A stretch of DNA of 64,000 bases from Amphibalanus amphitrite (Eukaryota > Arthropoda > Thecostraca > Balanomorpha > Balanidae), in the NCBI RefSeq assembly GCF_019059575.1, contig NW_024881708.1:248001-312000 (forward strand). The letters run 5' to 3'. Below, piece after piece: positions 11,490-22,216 of the stretch (position 1 is its first letter; each line of letters begins with the position of its first letter). The translations under genes and the position numbers were made by a program. The notes beneath the pieces are model-generated. The model ran no database searches and was not told where the DNA came from. It saw nothing but the letters and a program-made list of their open reading frames with translations.

Positions 11490-12719
11490 TCATCCAGCCA
11501 TTCTCTCTAGAGCGAACATCAGCAGCGTTCGCAGCATCTTCATCCTGAAGAAGCCTCCGAGCACGGCCTCTACGGCCCTGCCGAGCAGCAGGCCCGCCTC
11601 TGGAGCGGGGCCCTCCGTATCGAACAGGGAGCGCGCCAACGCCCCGGCACCCAGCAGCGCCCCGTACAGCGACACGGCCACCAGGAGAGCCACCGGCACC
11701 CCCAGCAGCAGGTGCGCGGTCAGCAGCGTCAGAGGGACGACCGTCACCACGGCGGCGGCGCCGAACGCGAATGGAGCTGAAGAACCGAGCGTGCGCAGCG
11801 CCTGCGTTAGAAGCTCCGACTGTGGGGACAGCAGGGAGGCGGGGCTGGGGGACGGGGAGGGCTGCTCCTCGGTGGAGTTGGGGGAAGAAGAAGGCTGCTC
11901 CCGGGACGGTGAGGCGCTGTTTTCACCGGGAGAGTCTGCGTCTGCCACAGAAGACGAGTTAGAGCTGACGGGTGAGTCTGAGGCGAGTGAGTCGTTACCC
12001 ACCGAGGAGTTGCTGGTTTTCCGGAGGAGAGGGGCGGCCGCCCACTCCATCTGCCGCGCCGCTCCGGAGGTGAGCACCACCAGCTCCGTGACGGCCGAGG
12101 CCAGCGTCCTCACCAGTCCTCCGTCGCGCTGCAGGAGGCGCTCCGGGCCGCCGCTGCCGGTCACCTCGCGCAGCGCCGCCAGCACGGCCGGCTGGCTCTC
12201 GGTCCTCAGCTTCTTCAGCAGCGCCCAGAGCGCGGCCGGAGGCACCTCCCCGCCCAGCCGGGCGCTGAACCTCACCAGCGGCCGCACCAGCACGGCCGAC
12301 ACCCGGCTCTGGAATCGGCGCTCGGCGGCAGTCATGTTGGACACCCACCAGTCCCAGCGCCAGCCGGCCGGACGGGCGCCGCTGGTTACCTTCATGGCGG
12401 GCCGCGCGCCGTCCGTGGACGGGCCGGGGACGGTGCCGTTGCCCCTGCCGGCCACCTGCAGCCAGGCGGCCAGGCTGGCGCCGCTCGTGCCGTTACCGCC
12501 ATAACCGAGATCGTGTCCGAAGAGGAGGCCGGTCTTCTCGTGGTCGGAGAGCCAGCGGTCGCCGAGACCACAGCTCCGTTGGCGACCCAGTGCGAATGCG
12601 TCTGGCTCAGGGACCAGCAGGGGTCGCTGAGCGGCGCAGAAACCAGCGGCGAACTCAGTAGAGGCCGGACGAACCACCAACACGGCAGCAGTGCCGGCCA
12701 GAATCAGCTGCAGCAACAT
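11490..12719 (-). CDS. Unrecognised secreted or membrane-type protein, Ser-rich with C-terminal hydrophobic hairpin, 409 aa
   Basis: I do not recognise the family. Residues 1-20 look like a signal peptide (MLLQLILAGTAAVLVVRP). The mature part starts with two cysteines (28 and 50) and has Asn-glycosylation sites near 76, 94 and 128. Residues 130-235 are probably helical. Residues 236-300 are a Ser/Pro/Asn-rich linker likely to be glycosylated. Residues 315-363 are strongly hydrophobic with a GVP turn at 340-342, suggesting two closely spaced membrane passes. A basic-hydrophobic tail follows (380-409). The frame is open upstream to a GTG, but 12719 is the ATG with a fair context (GAGATG) and the signal peptide. 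The same layout recurs in the next two minus-strand genes. An upstream intron is possible. Function unknown. Confidence 0.7.
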   Translation of the reverse strand: MLLQLILAGTAAVLVVRPASTEFAAGFCAAQRPLLVPEPDAFALGRQRSCGLGDRWLSDHEKTGLLFGHDLGYGGNGTSGASLAAWLQVAGRGNGTVPGPSTDGARPAMKVTSGARPAGWRWDWWVSNMTAAERRFQSRVSAVLVRPLVRFSARLGGEVPPAALWALLKKLRTESQPAVLAALREVTGSGGPERLLQRDGGLVRTLASAVTELVVLTSGAARQMEWAAAPLLRKTSNSSVGNDSLASDSPVSSNSSSVADADSPGENSASPSREQPSSSPNSTEEQPSPSPSPASLLSPQSELLTQALRTLGSSAPFAFGAAAVVTVVPLTLLTAHLLLGVPVALLVAVSLYGALLGAGALARSLFDTEGPAPEAGLLLGRAVEAVLGGFFRMKMLRTLLMFALERMAG

Positions 12720-13014
12720 CTCGAAGAGACGGGCTTTGGGTCCGATCAACAATCCAGCCAAGCAGTGCGGAGGCCACCAAAAGCCGTCGATCGTATCAGA
12801 GTCTGGCGATGCGCTTAGAGCGGTCCGCTCGAGTTGCCGCCGCGGCGCGCTGAGGAGAACTGCCGACCGGTGGCGCGGCGCGCGGCTCCTCGACGTTCGC
12901 CGCCGACACGGGCGACGGGCGCCGTGTCGTCGTCCCGGTGACCGACGCACGCAGCGGCACCGGGGCCCCGCCGATAACGGGCCGCCGCCGCCGCCGCCGC
13001 CCGGCCGCGGCCCG

Positions 13015-13135
13015 CCGGCTGACGGTACGGCCGGTGACCGTCACGGACCGACGGCCGTCGCCGGTCACGGTGTTACTGGGGCCGCCCAGCTGCTGCCGTC
13101 TTGTCACGGAACGTGACGCCGTTCGTGACGGGTGA
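13015..13135. promoter_or_regulatory. GTCACGG/GTGACGG-rich tract upstream of the minus-strand gene
   Basis: At least seven GTCAC or GTGAC words within 120 bases, several as CCGTCACGG or ACGTGACG, about 300-400 bases upstream of the start codon at 12719. Similar tracts lie at 10095-10190 and 25810-25960. Regulatory function is inferred. Confidence 0.3.
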
Positions 13136-13270
13136 TGCGCCGACAGGAACGGTCAGAACGGTCGACTCGAGGTACTGGGAGGCCAACATGGTGGGACATG
13201 GGTGTGGTGGTGTCCTCTACATGTGAGATATTTATCATACATTCCTCGGCGACTTTGATGCGAATCCAAA

Positions 13271-13316
13271 ATGAATGAATGAATGAATGAATGAATGAAT
13301 GAATGAATGAATGAAT
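13271..13316. repeat. (ATGA)n microsatellite
   Basis: Eleven or so uninterrupted ATGA units. Confidence 0.95.
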
Positions 13317-13943
13317 CAAATTTCATCCGTAAAAAATAAGTCAAATTCGTCGACTGGATTAGAACGGGGTTAACTGTTGAGTGCTCACGTTTCGTTATAA
13401 CGGCAAATAGCTAAGTGTTGATTGCAGTTCGAAACTTAGCACTAGGAATAGATAAATATCTTCTACTTATGCTTAAAACTATAGCTAACTTCTAGTTCTA
13501 GTTGGAAGTTCTATCGTCTAGCGAATAATACATGACACTATACAGTGTACCTACAATGTACATAACCAAGCGCAAAATACCTATTAGGTAACCCTGTTTC
13601 ACCCTGTATAGCTTCAATACTGCTGACTGATAAGTCGCATTCACTTCCATATCTCTATCGGGTACCTAACTAGCACTACGCAACATTTGATGTATAAAAT
13701 GCCAATGTATAATGCCAATGGAGCATCGCTAATCTATAATACTAAAATATCCAATGTCAGTTCGCGCGATAGATAGGTACGGTGTCTGCACTTATCTACG
13801 CACTCTGGCGTTCTTTATGTGGTTGAGCACGGGTCAACATTCACTCCAGTTGCAACTCTAAATATATCCCACACTTTATCACCGTTCATCGCTCTGATTT
13901 CTCGCCATCTGATAGATAGCTGTTTCCGGCTCTGCTCTCATAT

Positions 13944-15808
13944 CTACGCCGCTGTTACGAGTGCACCCCTTCTGCCACGCCGGATCGCCTCCTGCACGCT
14001 TCGCTGTACATCTCCGAGAGTGATATCGTCCAGCATCTCTACCCATCCTGCTGTCCCGGTCCCTCTACCTGTCGCTCTGCTCCCCTCTCCGGCCGCTCTG
14101 CCGGCCGCGCGCGCCACCGCCGCCGCTGGGTTCGAATACAGCAGCAGAGAGGCGACCGGCAGCGCCAGCGCCAACGCCAACAGCACACCCAGCGGTGCTC
14201 CGACCAGCAGCAGCGCCAGCAGGAACAGCGGCGTGGCGGCGGCCAGCGACACTAGCAGCGGACTGGGCGGACCGGACGCCTGCAGCGCGGCCACCTCCTT
14301 CAGCTCGTTGAGCGATTCGTGGAGCCCGTCCCGGGTGATTCGAATGAAAGGGGGCTGGAGGTCAGCCTCGCCGAACATGGCGTCGATCATCCGGACTATG
14401 TAGGGGGCTGGTGTGGTGGTGAAGAGTAGTGGAGAGGGGGTTACCATAGACGGATTGGGTGACGGAACTGGAGAGAGCCAGCTGGGCGGGAGAGCGGGAG
14501 GAGCCACCGAGCTGGGAGGGGCAGAGGGAGGGGTAGACAAACTGACCGAGGCGGGGGGCGGAGCCGCAGCGCTGGCTATCGGCAGCGTATTAGCCGCCGG
14601 TACTAAATCCAAGTCCTCGTAGTCGTACTCGATGAAGTTTTCGGCTGTCGAGCTGTTGGCCAGGGAGCTGTATAGCTGCAGCAGGTGCTCTATCGTAAAC
14701 ACACCTGCCGCTTCAGGCGGGCTCTGTTCCGCCGGTGATGAACTGTTGGTCACGACCGGCGCGCCCGACCGGGGCTTGTAAAGCAGGAACAGTGGCGTCT
14801 GACGGGTGTTGGAAAAGCCGAACGGCAGTTGGTTGTGGACCGCTGCTGGCGCTGCTGGCGCTGTGGTGGTGGCGGCGGCGGTGGTTGTAGTTGTTGTGGT
14901 TGTCGTTGTGGTCGTTGTGGTGGTGGTGGTGGTGGTGGTGGTGGTAGGAGTGGTAGTGGTAGTGGTGGTTGTACTTGTTGTTGTAGCCGGCTCGGTGACC
15001 CGTCTCAGCTTCAGCGGGCGGAACGGTCTTGCAGGGCCGTCTCGTCGCGCCGTCTTCCTTCGGTGAAGCTGCAGCAGCTGCTCGATCGGTACCCGCAGCA
15101 GCAGCGGCGGCAGCGGCGCCTCCGTCACCGCCAACGGCCTGGACTGGGTCGTCGCCGCTGTCAACGCCTCTGCCGCCACCTCCGTCACCGCATCTGCTGT
15201 CTTCTCTGTCTCTGTCTCTATCTCCGTCTTCGTCTCTGCCCCCGTCTCCGTCTGTGCCGTCTCCGTCTCCGTCTCCGTTTGTACCGCCGCCTTCTCCGTC
15301 TCCGTCTCCGTCTTTCCGTCCAGCATTGGAAGCGTATCTGACACAGCTTCAGTGGGCATCTCTCCGTGCAGAATTCTGAGCAGCTCCCGGCGCACTGCCT
15401 CCAGCTGTGAAGGCGCTGTGTCTCTGTAGTGCGTACTCAGATCGGCCAGAGAGGCGTAAATCTGCTCCAGAGGAGAGCCCTCCACCGATACGGCTCCCAG
15501 CGTGGACTGCGGTGTTGTTCCGCTACTAGCTGGGGCTGGTGTCTGCTCGGTAGAAGTGATGGGATTTTGTGATGATGGTGGACCTTGGGGTGTCGCAGGT
15601 GGCTGTTGTCTCTTAGTGGGTATGACCAGCTCGGCGAGGTCCGGGTCGATCGAGCCGTCCTCTGCATTGAGTAGACTGAGGAGAGGGCGCTTCTGGTAGC
15701 TCTCGGAGTTGGCAGGTGACAGCACCATCGCCTCTGTGTGGTCGACGGACGGCTGAGCTGGCTCGGCAGTGCTGAGATCGATGGTGTGACTCGATACGGC
15801 TGGAACAC
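13944..15808 (-). CDS. Last coding exon of an unrecognised Thr-rich, mucin-like protein with C-terminal hydrophobic hairpin
   Basis: Family not recognised. The exon continues upstream of the first ATG (15728): the frame is open to 15808, just inside a good acceptor (TTCTATTTACAG on the minus strand), so at least one 5' exon, presumably with the signal peptide, lies to the right. From the ATG it encodes 594 residues: an acidic Glu/Thr repeat region (on DNA about 15190-15310), a poly-Thr tract (about 14880-14985), two PIEQLLQLH / TIEHLLQLY motifs, a Pro/Ser/Ala-rich stretch, then a hydrophobic region (residues 489-531) broken by GAP (510-512) and a charged tail. The Thr-rich part is a likely O-glycosylation target. 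Layout matches the genes at 11490 and 26538. The upstream exon was not found. Confidence 0.7.
14880..14985 (-). repeat. Coding microsatellite encoding poly-Thr
   Basis: GGT/TGT/GTT triplets on the plus strand give a run of more than 30 Thr broken by single Ser, Pro and Ala codons. Triplet structure keeps the frame; length is likely polymorphic. Confidence 0.85.
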
Positions 15809-16102
15809 CTGTAAATAGAAGATCCTTATCAGAAGGGGGCCAGAAATGCAGGGATTGAAGGCAGCAGAGCGAAATAAATTTGCGTGTGATATCTACACGA
15901 TGGTGAACAGCGACGGTCGTTATTTCAGGTCAACCGTCAGCGGGCTAAGGCTCGTATCGTGCTTGTCGAGCTCCCGCGGTCCTACGTCGGTGGCTGCCTC
16001 AAATTCACAGCTCTGTGTTTCACAGCTCCGTTGTTTGAGACCCATGTGAATGGCATATGTTGGAGGGTATGAATAATGCATAGGTATGCCTAATAAACCT
16101 AT
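15809..16102 (-). other. Probable intron sequence upstream of the Thr-rich protein exon
   Basis: Begins with the 3' splice signal CTATTTACAG on the minus strand (15809-15818). No exon is recognisable before the element at 16103. Confidence 0.45.
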
Positions 16103-17273
16103 CTAACCCGCGCCCCGTTGGGCTCTGCCGAGCAACGCACCCCGTTGGGGGGGGCCATTTTGCCCCCCCCCCCTAAGATCTCGAGAACCACGCAACCTAG
16201 CGACAAGCGGCAAACGGTGTTGGATAGCCCTATCAGGGAACTACCTTGTGACCCAATTTTATTGACCTAGGTCAAACTGATGACGTCACAGGTCAGGTCA
16301 AATGTCCAATTTTCACCGTTTACAGGCATTTCAAGGAATGCGTTGTAAAATCGAGTAAAATGCATTTCATTGAAAATCATCGATGGGGAAATGTTCTTCA
16401 AACACATATTTTGCTATTTGAGGTCACTGATACCAGGTCAGGTCACAGAGGTCAGGTCACGGGGGGGTCACAATATGAAAGTGTCGTGTGATGCATGTTT
16501 TATGGTCCATTTTACATGACAAATGCGATTATGTGGGTCAGGCAGCCTTTGGGGCCAGCTTAGGTCACGTTTTGGTCAAGGTCAGGTCAAGGTCAGGTCA
16601 AATTAGGTCAAATTTCAAAGTTAATATTTTTGCATAAAATGGGTATCGAATCGATGCAGCTCGTCATGGGGAGTTCAATGGTGGTCTTTGTTTTGCCGTA
16701 CGTGGTCTAGAATCGCTAAAAATTGAGTTCAAAAATTTGACGTCATCATTTTTGAACAGTTTTTTCGCTATAACTTGGCCAAAAAACGAGATATCGATCT
16801 GAAATTTGGTATGTATATAGGAAAACTCAGGAACTATCACATATTTTCCGGTTTTTTTCGAAATTCGGAAAAATTTTGGATTTTTTTTTAGTTTTTCCAA
16901 AAAAATCGATTTTTTGAATTTTTTGGGGTCAAAATCCCAAAATTTTGAAAATCAGAGATAGCAGTTTTGTAGCGCCGCTTTTTGTCTACTAGACCATATA
17001 AAGAACTTTGAAATTGCTTGATAACTGTAGATTTGGTGAGCGTTTCAAGATTGCATGTTTTTTGCTCATTTTTGCTCGAACATGACCTCAGTTTGACCTC
17101 AATAACTCCTGACCTAAGGTGACCTAAGACTTGAAATTTGGTGTGAAGGTGTCAAATTGATGACCGGGAAGGTACTGAAAATTTGGCGGCGCTGCGCGCC
17201 GCCGTTTTCATGCTATTCAGGAAAAACCACAGGGGGGCCCAAAATGCCCCCCCCCCAACGGGGCGAGGGTTAA
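16103..17273 (+). mobile_element. TTAA element, family F, copy 1
   Basis: The left end CTAACCCGCGCCCCGTTGGG pairs with the right end (CCCTCGCCCCGTTGGG on the other strand) and TTAA; the left TTAA has decayed to CTAA. The 5' module is ATCTCGAGAACCACG. TTGACCTAGGTCAA is at 16262-16275 and TGACGTCA at 16281-16288. A half-site cluster at 16561-16610 includes two perfect TCAAGGTCA sites (16576-16584, 16587-16595). The 3' module and second C-run end the element. Other copies: 51031, 54358, 61594. Confidence 0.9.
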
Positions 17274-17963
17274 TCTAGCTTCAATAGATACGTCACCGTC
17301 AAATTACGTAAACAGGTAAGTTCCAAGGTGTTCGGTAATCCGTCCTCCTCCTTCGAGAGAAAAAATTGTCTCATGCGGATTGTATTTGCCTGGCAAATTA
17401 GCAGCAGTTGTTGGTGCGACTGCGTGCTCTGTAACTCAATTCGCTCCATAAATCAGCGGGCTGTTCAGCTCTGGCGGGATCATTGCGCCACACGATGGGC
17501 TGAACCGGCTTCCCGGACATTGCTGCACGCTGCAGTGGTGTTTTGGCCAGTCGCCGGCGTCCGACTGTTGTCGGAGGCGGGTCGGTGACCCTGGAATATC
17601 ACCCCCCCCCCCCGTACACAGAACAGTTACACTAAAATGGTGAGGACCCCATCGGCAGCCCATTCAGCTCATCGACTCCCAAATAGCGTCAATAGACAAA
17701 TCAGAGTCAGCAATCAGTCCATTCAGCAGGAAATGACGACGGTTGAAGGTTTATGGAATTCACCACGTTCACATTGGTCTACCGTGTTTCATACGCAACC
17801 TAACCGAGTAAAAATTGGCACGCCGAGGATAAATCGTTTCCTTTTCACATAAATATGCATGTTTCCTTTATACCGGCGAGTTGTGATGGTGATGACTAAA
17901 ATGTTTCAAAGTCTAGTGTTCGGTTATAACACAAGGTTTGGCAAACAGGGGCATGTTGATTGC
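17274..17963. other. Spacer, no gene seen
   Basis: Mixed sequence with a C-run at about 17600-17611. It could be intron of the Thr-rich gene, but no exon is visible. Confidence 0.4.
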
Positions 17964-19187
17964 TTAACCCGGCACCGCCTGGGCTATTTCCGTACCCACG
18001 ACAGCCTGGGGGGGGGGGGTCGGATCCGACCCCCCCTGTTATCTCGAGAACCAATGGTCGTATCGAGCCCCGCGAGGCGGCGTTCAAAAGGTCTCTACGA
18101 GACCTTCCCATAGCACTCTTAAGATTTTAAGATTGAGGTCAACTTTCGGGTCAAGGTCAGGTCAAAGGTCAAATTCAGGGGTTTTGCATGATTAGGCTTA
18201 CGGACAGCGGAATCGATAGCTGCTGCTCGAAACTCACCACAAATGACCTCAAAGACCTAGTGAAGGTACCATGTGCGTATAGTGGTCATACTAAGTACGG
18301 GTCAAGGTCAGGTCAGGTCACGAAAGGTCACGGTTTTCACTTTCTGCTACATGGGCGTGCGACACATGTTTTATGGCTTATTTTTCACGCCAAATCCGAT
18401 GGTAATGGTTATATGTGACCCCAAGTCACTGTGCTGGTGATAAGTGTGCATTGAAAGCATAAAAAATCGTTTATACCATACATAACTAAACGAGGGCTAA
18501 GAAAAAAAGACAATTTTTCAACTTTTTATTTTTGACAAAAAAATGCACTTTTCTAGACGAACTTTGTCCCAGGAATCTAGTGGTGCCATTTGTTTTCACA
18601 TGCAATGTTCAGAAGTGCCTCTAATTCGCGAAAATGCTTATGACGTCACCATGCCCTATGCATGTTGGAGCTATTTTTTTACAATTTGGGGTCAAAAATC
18701 AAGATAGAAAGTTGAAATTTTGGACATCTAATGTTCCAATAGAGCTTTATAACATATATTCCGGTTCTTTGGAAATTCTCAAAATTTTCGATTTTATCAG
18801 CTGTTTTCCAAAAAATATAGTTTTTTGAATTTTTAGGGGTGAAAAACGCATTTTATGGAAAATCCGAGATAGCCATTTTAAAGAACTCGTTGAGCTGCGT
18901 CTTTTCAAGTCCTTAATTTGCAATTTTCCTAACACCTTGATTTTTGGCGATTTTTTAAACATTTACCATTTTTTGACTGAAAACGCCATGTAGTTACATC
19001 ACTAAAATCGATATATCTCAAAAATGTTTGAAAATTTTTTCTTAAAAATTGCACAGGAGACGTCAAATTGATGGGGAAGAAGGTATGCCAAGTTTCAAGT
19101 TGATAGCGCAAGCGGTTCATGAGTTATTCAAGAAAAACGGAGGGGGGGTCGGATCCGACCCCCCCCCCCCAGGCGGTTGCGGGTTAA
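17964..19187 (+). mobile_element. TTAA element, family I
   Basis: Left end TTAACCCGGCACCGCCTGG; right end on the other strand TTAACCCGCAACCGCCTGG. Both subterminal hairpins carry the palindrome GGGTCGGATCCGACCC (near 18017-18034 and 19146-19163). The body has AGGTCAGGTCA runs (18150-18170, 18305-18330). The 3' module resembles that of F and B. Only one copy in the window. Confidence 0.85.
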
Positions 19188-19589
19188 TGCTTAGGCACTG
19201 AAGCACAATAGAAGCTGCAAATGCAGCCGTCTAAATCTGTAACTATATAATTCATTCATCACGCTTCCCTGCACACCAGCAGGTACAATGAGACAGTGAT
19301 CAGTAGTGCATGAGTCAGGTATTACATCCACCCTGGATAACCAAGCATTTTTCCCAGCCATTCAATAACCGGAATAAGGCCAGGCCAGACTCAGGGGGTG
19401 TGAGCAAGGCTATATTTGTGCAACACCAACCCACGAGAACAATGCTACTGATTGCTGTGATCGAGATGCTGCGATCTTATGCTACTTATTATTTGCAAAC
19501 TCGAGTGCTGCCCGCAATCAGGTGGGCTGGACTCTCAAGAGACTCGGGAAACAGGAGAGCTACAGCGTAGCGGCAAAACGCATTTGATA
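19188..19589. other. Spacer, no gene seen
   Basis: No coding or repeat signal recognised. Confidence 0.4.
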
Positions 19590-20377
19590 ACCCTTTTAAC
19601 GCTCTTTCTGTAAACCGTCAATTTGTCAACGGTTTAACCTCCATAGGGCTAAAACTCGAAAAATAACCGTTTTCACGAAACATGTTTTTCGGTAATAACT
19701 TTTGAGTAAAAAAGGCACAATATTTATTTTGCCAGAATCGTGTTCCTCTCGTCGGGACGCGTCGAATAAACTTCAATTTGACCTCAAAGATAATTTTGAA
19801 AATTTTACCTCAGCTCAAGGTATACCTCACCTGACAAAGGTAAAAAGGTCATGTAGCATGTCAATGGTTCAAGGTGATTTCATTGCTCCAGCATGTCTAG
19901 CATGCTGTCATGTCAGCATATCAACAGTTATTGCCAAAAACCGCTGGCCGCTGGGCTGGGGACCTTTCATGACCTGAGGTGACCTTAGGGACATACAAAG
20001 GGGTCATGGATGCAAGTTTCCGATTCAGTGTGTCAAGTTTACCTGTAAACTGATGTTTGAAGGCGTTTAGAATGACAGTTGTCCAAAAGAGACGCCTTTC
20101 AGCTTTCTTCTACTGACTAAGACTGGGGTGGGTGCAAAATTAACCTGACCTTTGGTCACCGATATCGAAATTCCGAAATACACATTTCGTACATACCTAT
20201 TATCAGTATCATCAATATCGCTGAAAGTTTCAAGGCGATCGGTAAGTCGGTGTATAGCTACGACGAGCATTCTAACCTTTTCTGAAGTGAGGTGAGGTCA
20301 CTTGAAATTACCTGGTGACATGTTCCGAAATTTTCACAACATGTGCGGAAAATATGCACGAACTGGTACTTTTGAGA
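19590..20377 (+). repeat. Decayed element remnant (family L), copy 1
   Basis: It aligns by eye with 60960-61540: the shared words include CATGACCTGAGGTGACC, AAAGGGGTCA, CGATATC-AAATT and ATTTTCACAACATGTG. TGACCT half-sites are present. Terminal repeats are not clear. The right side is interrupted at 20378 by a TA-flanked element. Confidence 0.6.
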
Positions 20378-20379
20378 TA

Positions 20380-21657
20380 TCGTAAACGGGGGTGACTTTG
20401 CCTTGCTGGGTGACTTTGCCATGCTTCTCAAAAAATGTTTTAGGGTGATCTCCAGTGATATTTTACGAAGAATGTAATAATATTTTATGCACAAATGACA
20501 GATAATTGATGGGCCTTCCAACATAACCAACACTGAGAGATAAGTTACCACTAAATACCTAACTGGGCTCCATTTTATTGGAGTCATTGAAATGGTCGAA
20601 TTTGAAGAGGTCCGAACTTTTTATTATCTAACCATGTTCTAGACCAACTGCGATGCTGAAACTTGGTATGGTTGATCATGACAAGGCTGTTAAGTTAGCA
20701 TATGCAACAAAACTGGCATTTGTCACTTCATTTAGCTAAAATTTTTGGTGGCGATTCTTCCAAGTGAATTGCAGGCCACAAGTGAATTGCAGGACTTTGC
20801 CACCATGTTATTAATGCAAAAATGAAATACTTATCCGATGCAATTCAAAATAAGTTTTAAATCTAGCATCATTTTGATCTTCAAACTGGTTTTTAACAAG
20901 TAAAAGTTTAAATGTTGAAAAACACAGCAATGCACAGTGGGAGTATAGAAAGGCAAAAATTACCAAAAACAAAAAATGGATGAAGCTGGGCCCAACTTTT
21001 CAGCACAGCCATGATCATCTACAACTCCTAAGTTTGCCAGTAAGACTGGTTGAAGAAATCTGCATCATTTTATAGATCAAAACGCTGATAATAAGGGTGT
21101 CGGTAGCTTCCCGCAAGAACGTCCTCTTTCTATTCCTCTTAATGCCGCTGGAAAAAAGCGGGAAGGTCCTAGAGTACCGATACAATAATATCTGATTATT
21201 TATCTATTCTGAACCATTTTTCAATTTCTATTTACCATTAAATCTCAATTATTTTCAACAGATATAATGTATTATAAAAAGTAAGGTATCTCTCCTTTTT
21301 TGTGCATCGTTTAAGAGCAAAAAACCTCGAATTGCTTTTTCCTTTCCTATTAAACAGTTAAGGATGGTTGCCCTTCGCCATACAATGGAACAAAAATGCT
21401 TGAAAAGTATTTGTTAGCGTTAAAAAAACATTATTTGGCATAGTGGCAAAGTCACCCCTTTTACAGTTGAACTTTGCCACGACTCATTTTCCTTAAAAAA
21501 TTATATTTTTAATCAAGATATAAATACGATAGTAGCAAAACCCAAAGAGCTAATCTTCATCCGTGTTTTGAACATAGAGTCATCCCAATAAGTTAACAAG
21601 TTTAAAGAATACAAGCGTCTAAAGTTGAAAACATGGCAAAGTCACCCCCGTTTACGG
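20380..21657 (+). mobile_element. Non-coding inverted-repeat element flanked by TA
   Basis: CGTAAACGGGGGTGACTTTG starts at 20381 and its inverse ends at 21656; TA lies just outside both ends (20378-20379, 21658-21659), as for Tc1/mariner-type insertions. The word ACTTTGCCA or its inverse recurs inside the element (about 20410, 20795, 21445, 21470). There is no transposase frame. It sits inside the L remnant. Confidence 0.7.
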
Positions 21658-21659
21658 TA

Positions 21660-22216
21660 TTTGCAAAAAAAAAAACTCCAGGAGATCCGAACACCCTCCT
21701 GCACCCGCCCCCCGACGCGGGGTAGGTGGGCTCCAAACACTTCCGGGCCCGGCGAAGGTTGCGCTGAGCACCGGTCCCAGAGCGGATCAATTTTGCATCA
21801 TCGTACTGTAATTATATGCTCACGACTTCAAAAATAATTTGAGGTTAATTGGACATAGGTAAGTGCATTCCCCACGTTTCGGACTTAGTGACGCACCTAT
21901 GACGTCACTTCTGAGTCACATTCCGGGGGATGTCGGCTGTATGACTCAGCGGAAGATCTAGCGCTCTCACTGTATGGGAGGTGATGACGTCATTAGTGCC
22001 GCACGAACGTGACGCAGGCTCGAGTCACGCGGAACTCTTGCGGCAGTTTTGATATATCGTTATACAATTTCCGACACACATATACGCTGCGGCCCCGGAT
22101 CATAAATGGATGAGTCAGCCTGTTACAAAACTACTGGGTGGTGATCATGAGGCTGACCAGGAACCGTGTCAAACGCAGTTCGAGTCACCGAGTTTGACGA
22201 AATCAGACCTCATCAT
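21660..22216. other. Spacer with a bZIP-site cluster
   Basis: No gene seen. Five CRE/AP-1-type words lie within 220 bases; see the regulatory entry. Confidence 0.4.
21900..22117. promoter_or_regulatory. Cluster of CRE and AP-1/MARE-like sites
   Basis: TGACGTCA at 21900-21907 and 21985-21992; TGAGTCA at 21912-21918 and 22111-22117; TGACTCA at 21942-21948. Two of the AP-1 words are followed by GC, as in Maf/CNC half-sites. The cluster is outside any recognised element. Enhancer function is inferred. Confidence 0.35.

Larger units (their letters stand above)
12720..13943. other. Gap between two minus-strand genes; GC-rich 5' flank
   Basis: From 12830 to 13140 the sequence is CpG-rich and dense in GTCAC/GTGAC words, as expected for a promoter of the gene starting at 12719, though no TATA or initiator stands out. 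From 13320 to 13940 I see nothing. Confidence 0.4.

Noticed and set aside
12720..12950. Arg-rich N-terminal extension of the 409-aa protein
   Set aside because: It also depends on a GTG start and would bury the signal peptide.
14806..15379. Plus-strand frames opposite the Thr-rich exon (poly-Val, poly-Gly, Pro/Ser-rich)
   Set aside because: Antisense shadows of a triplet repeat; the minus-strand frame is far longer and ends upstream at a good splice acceptor.
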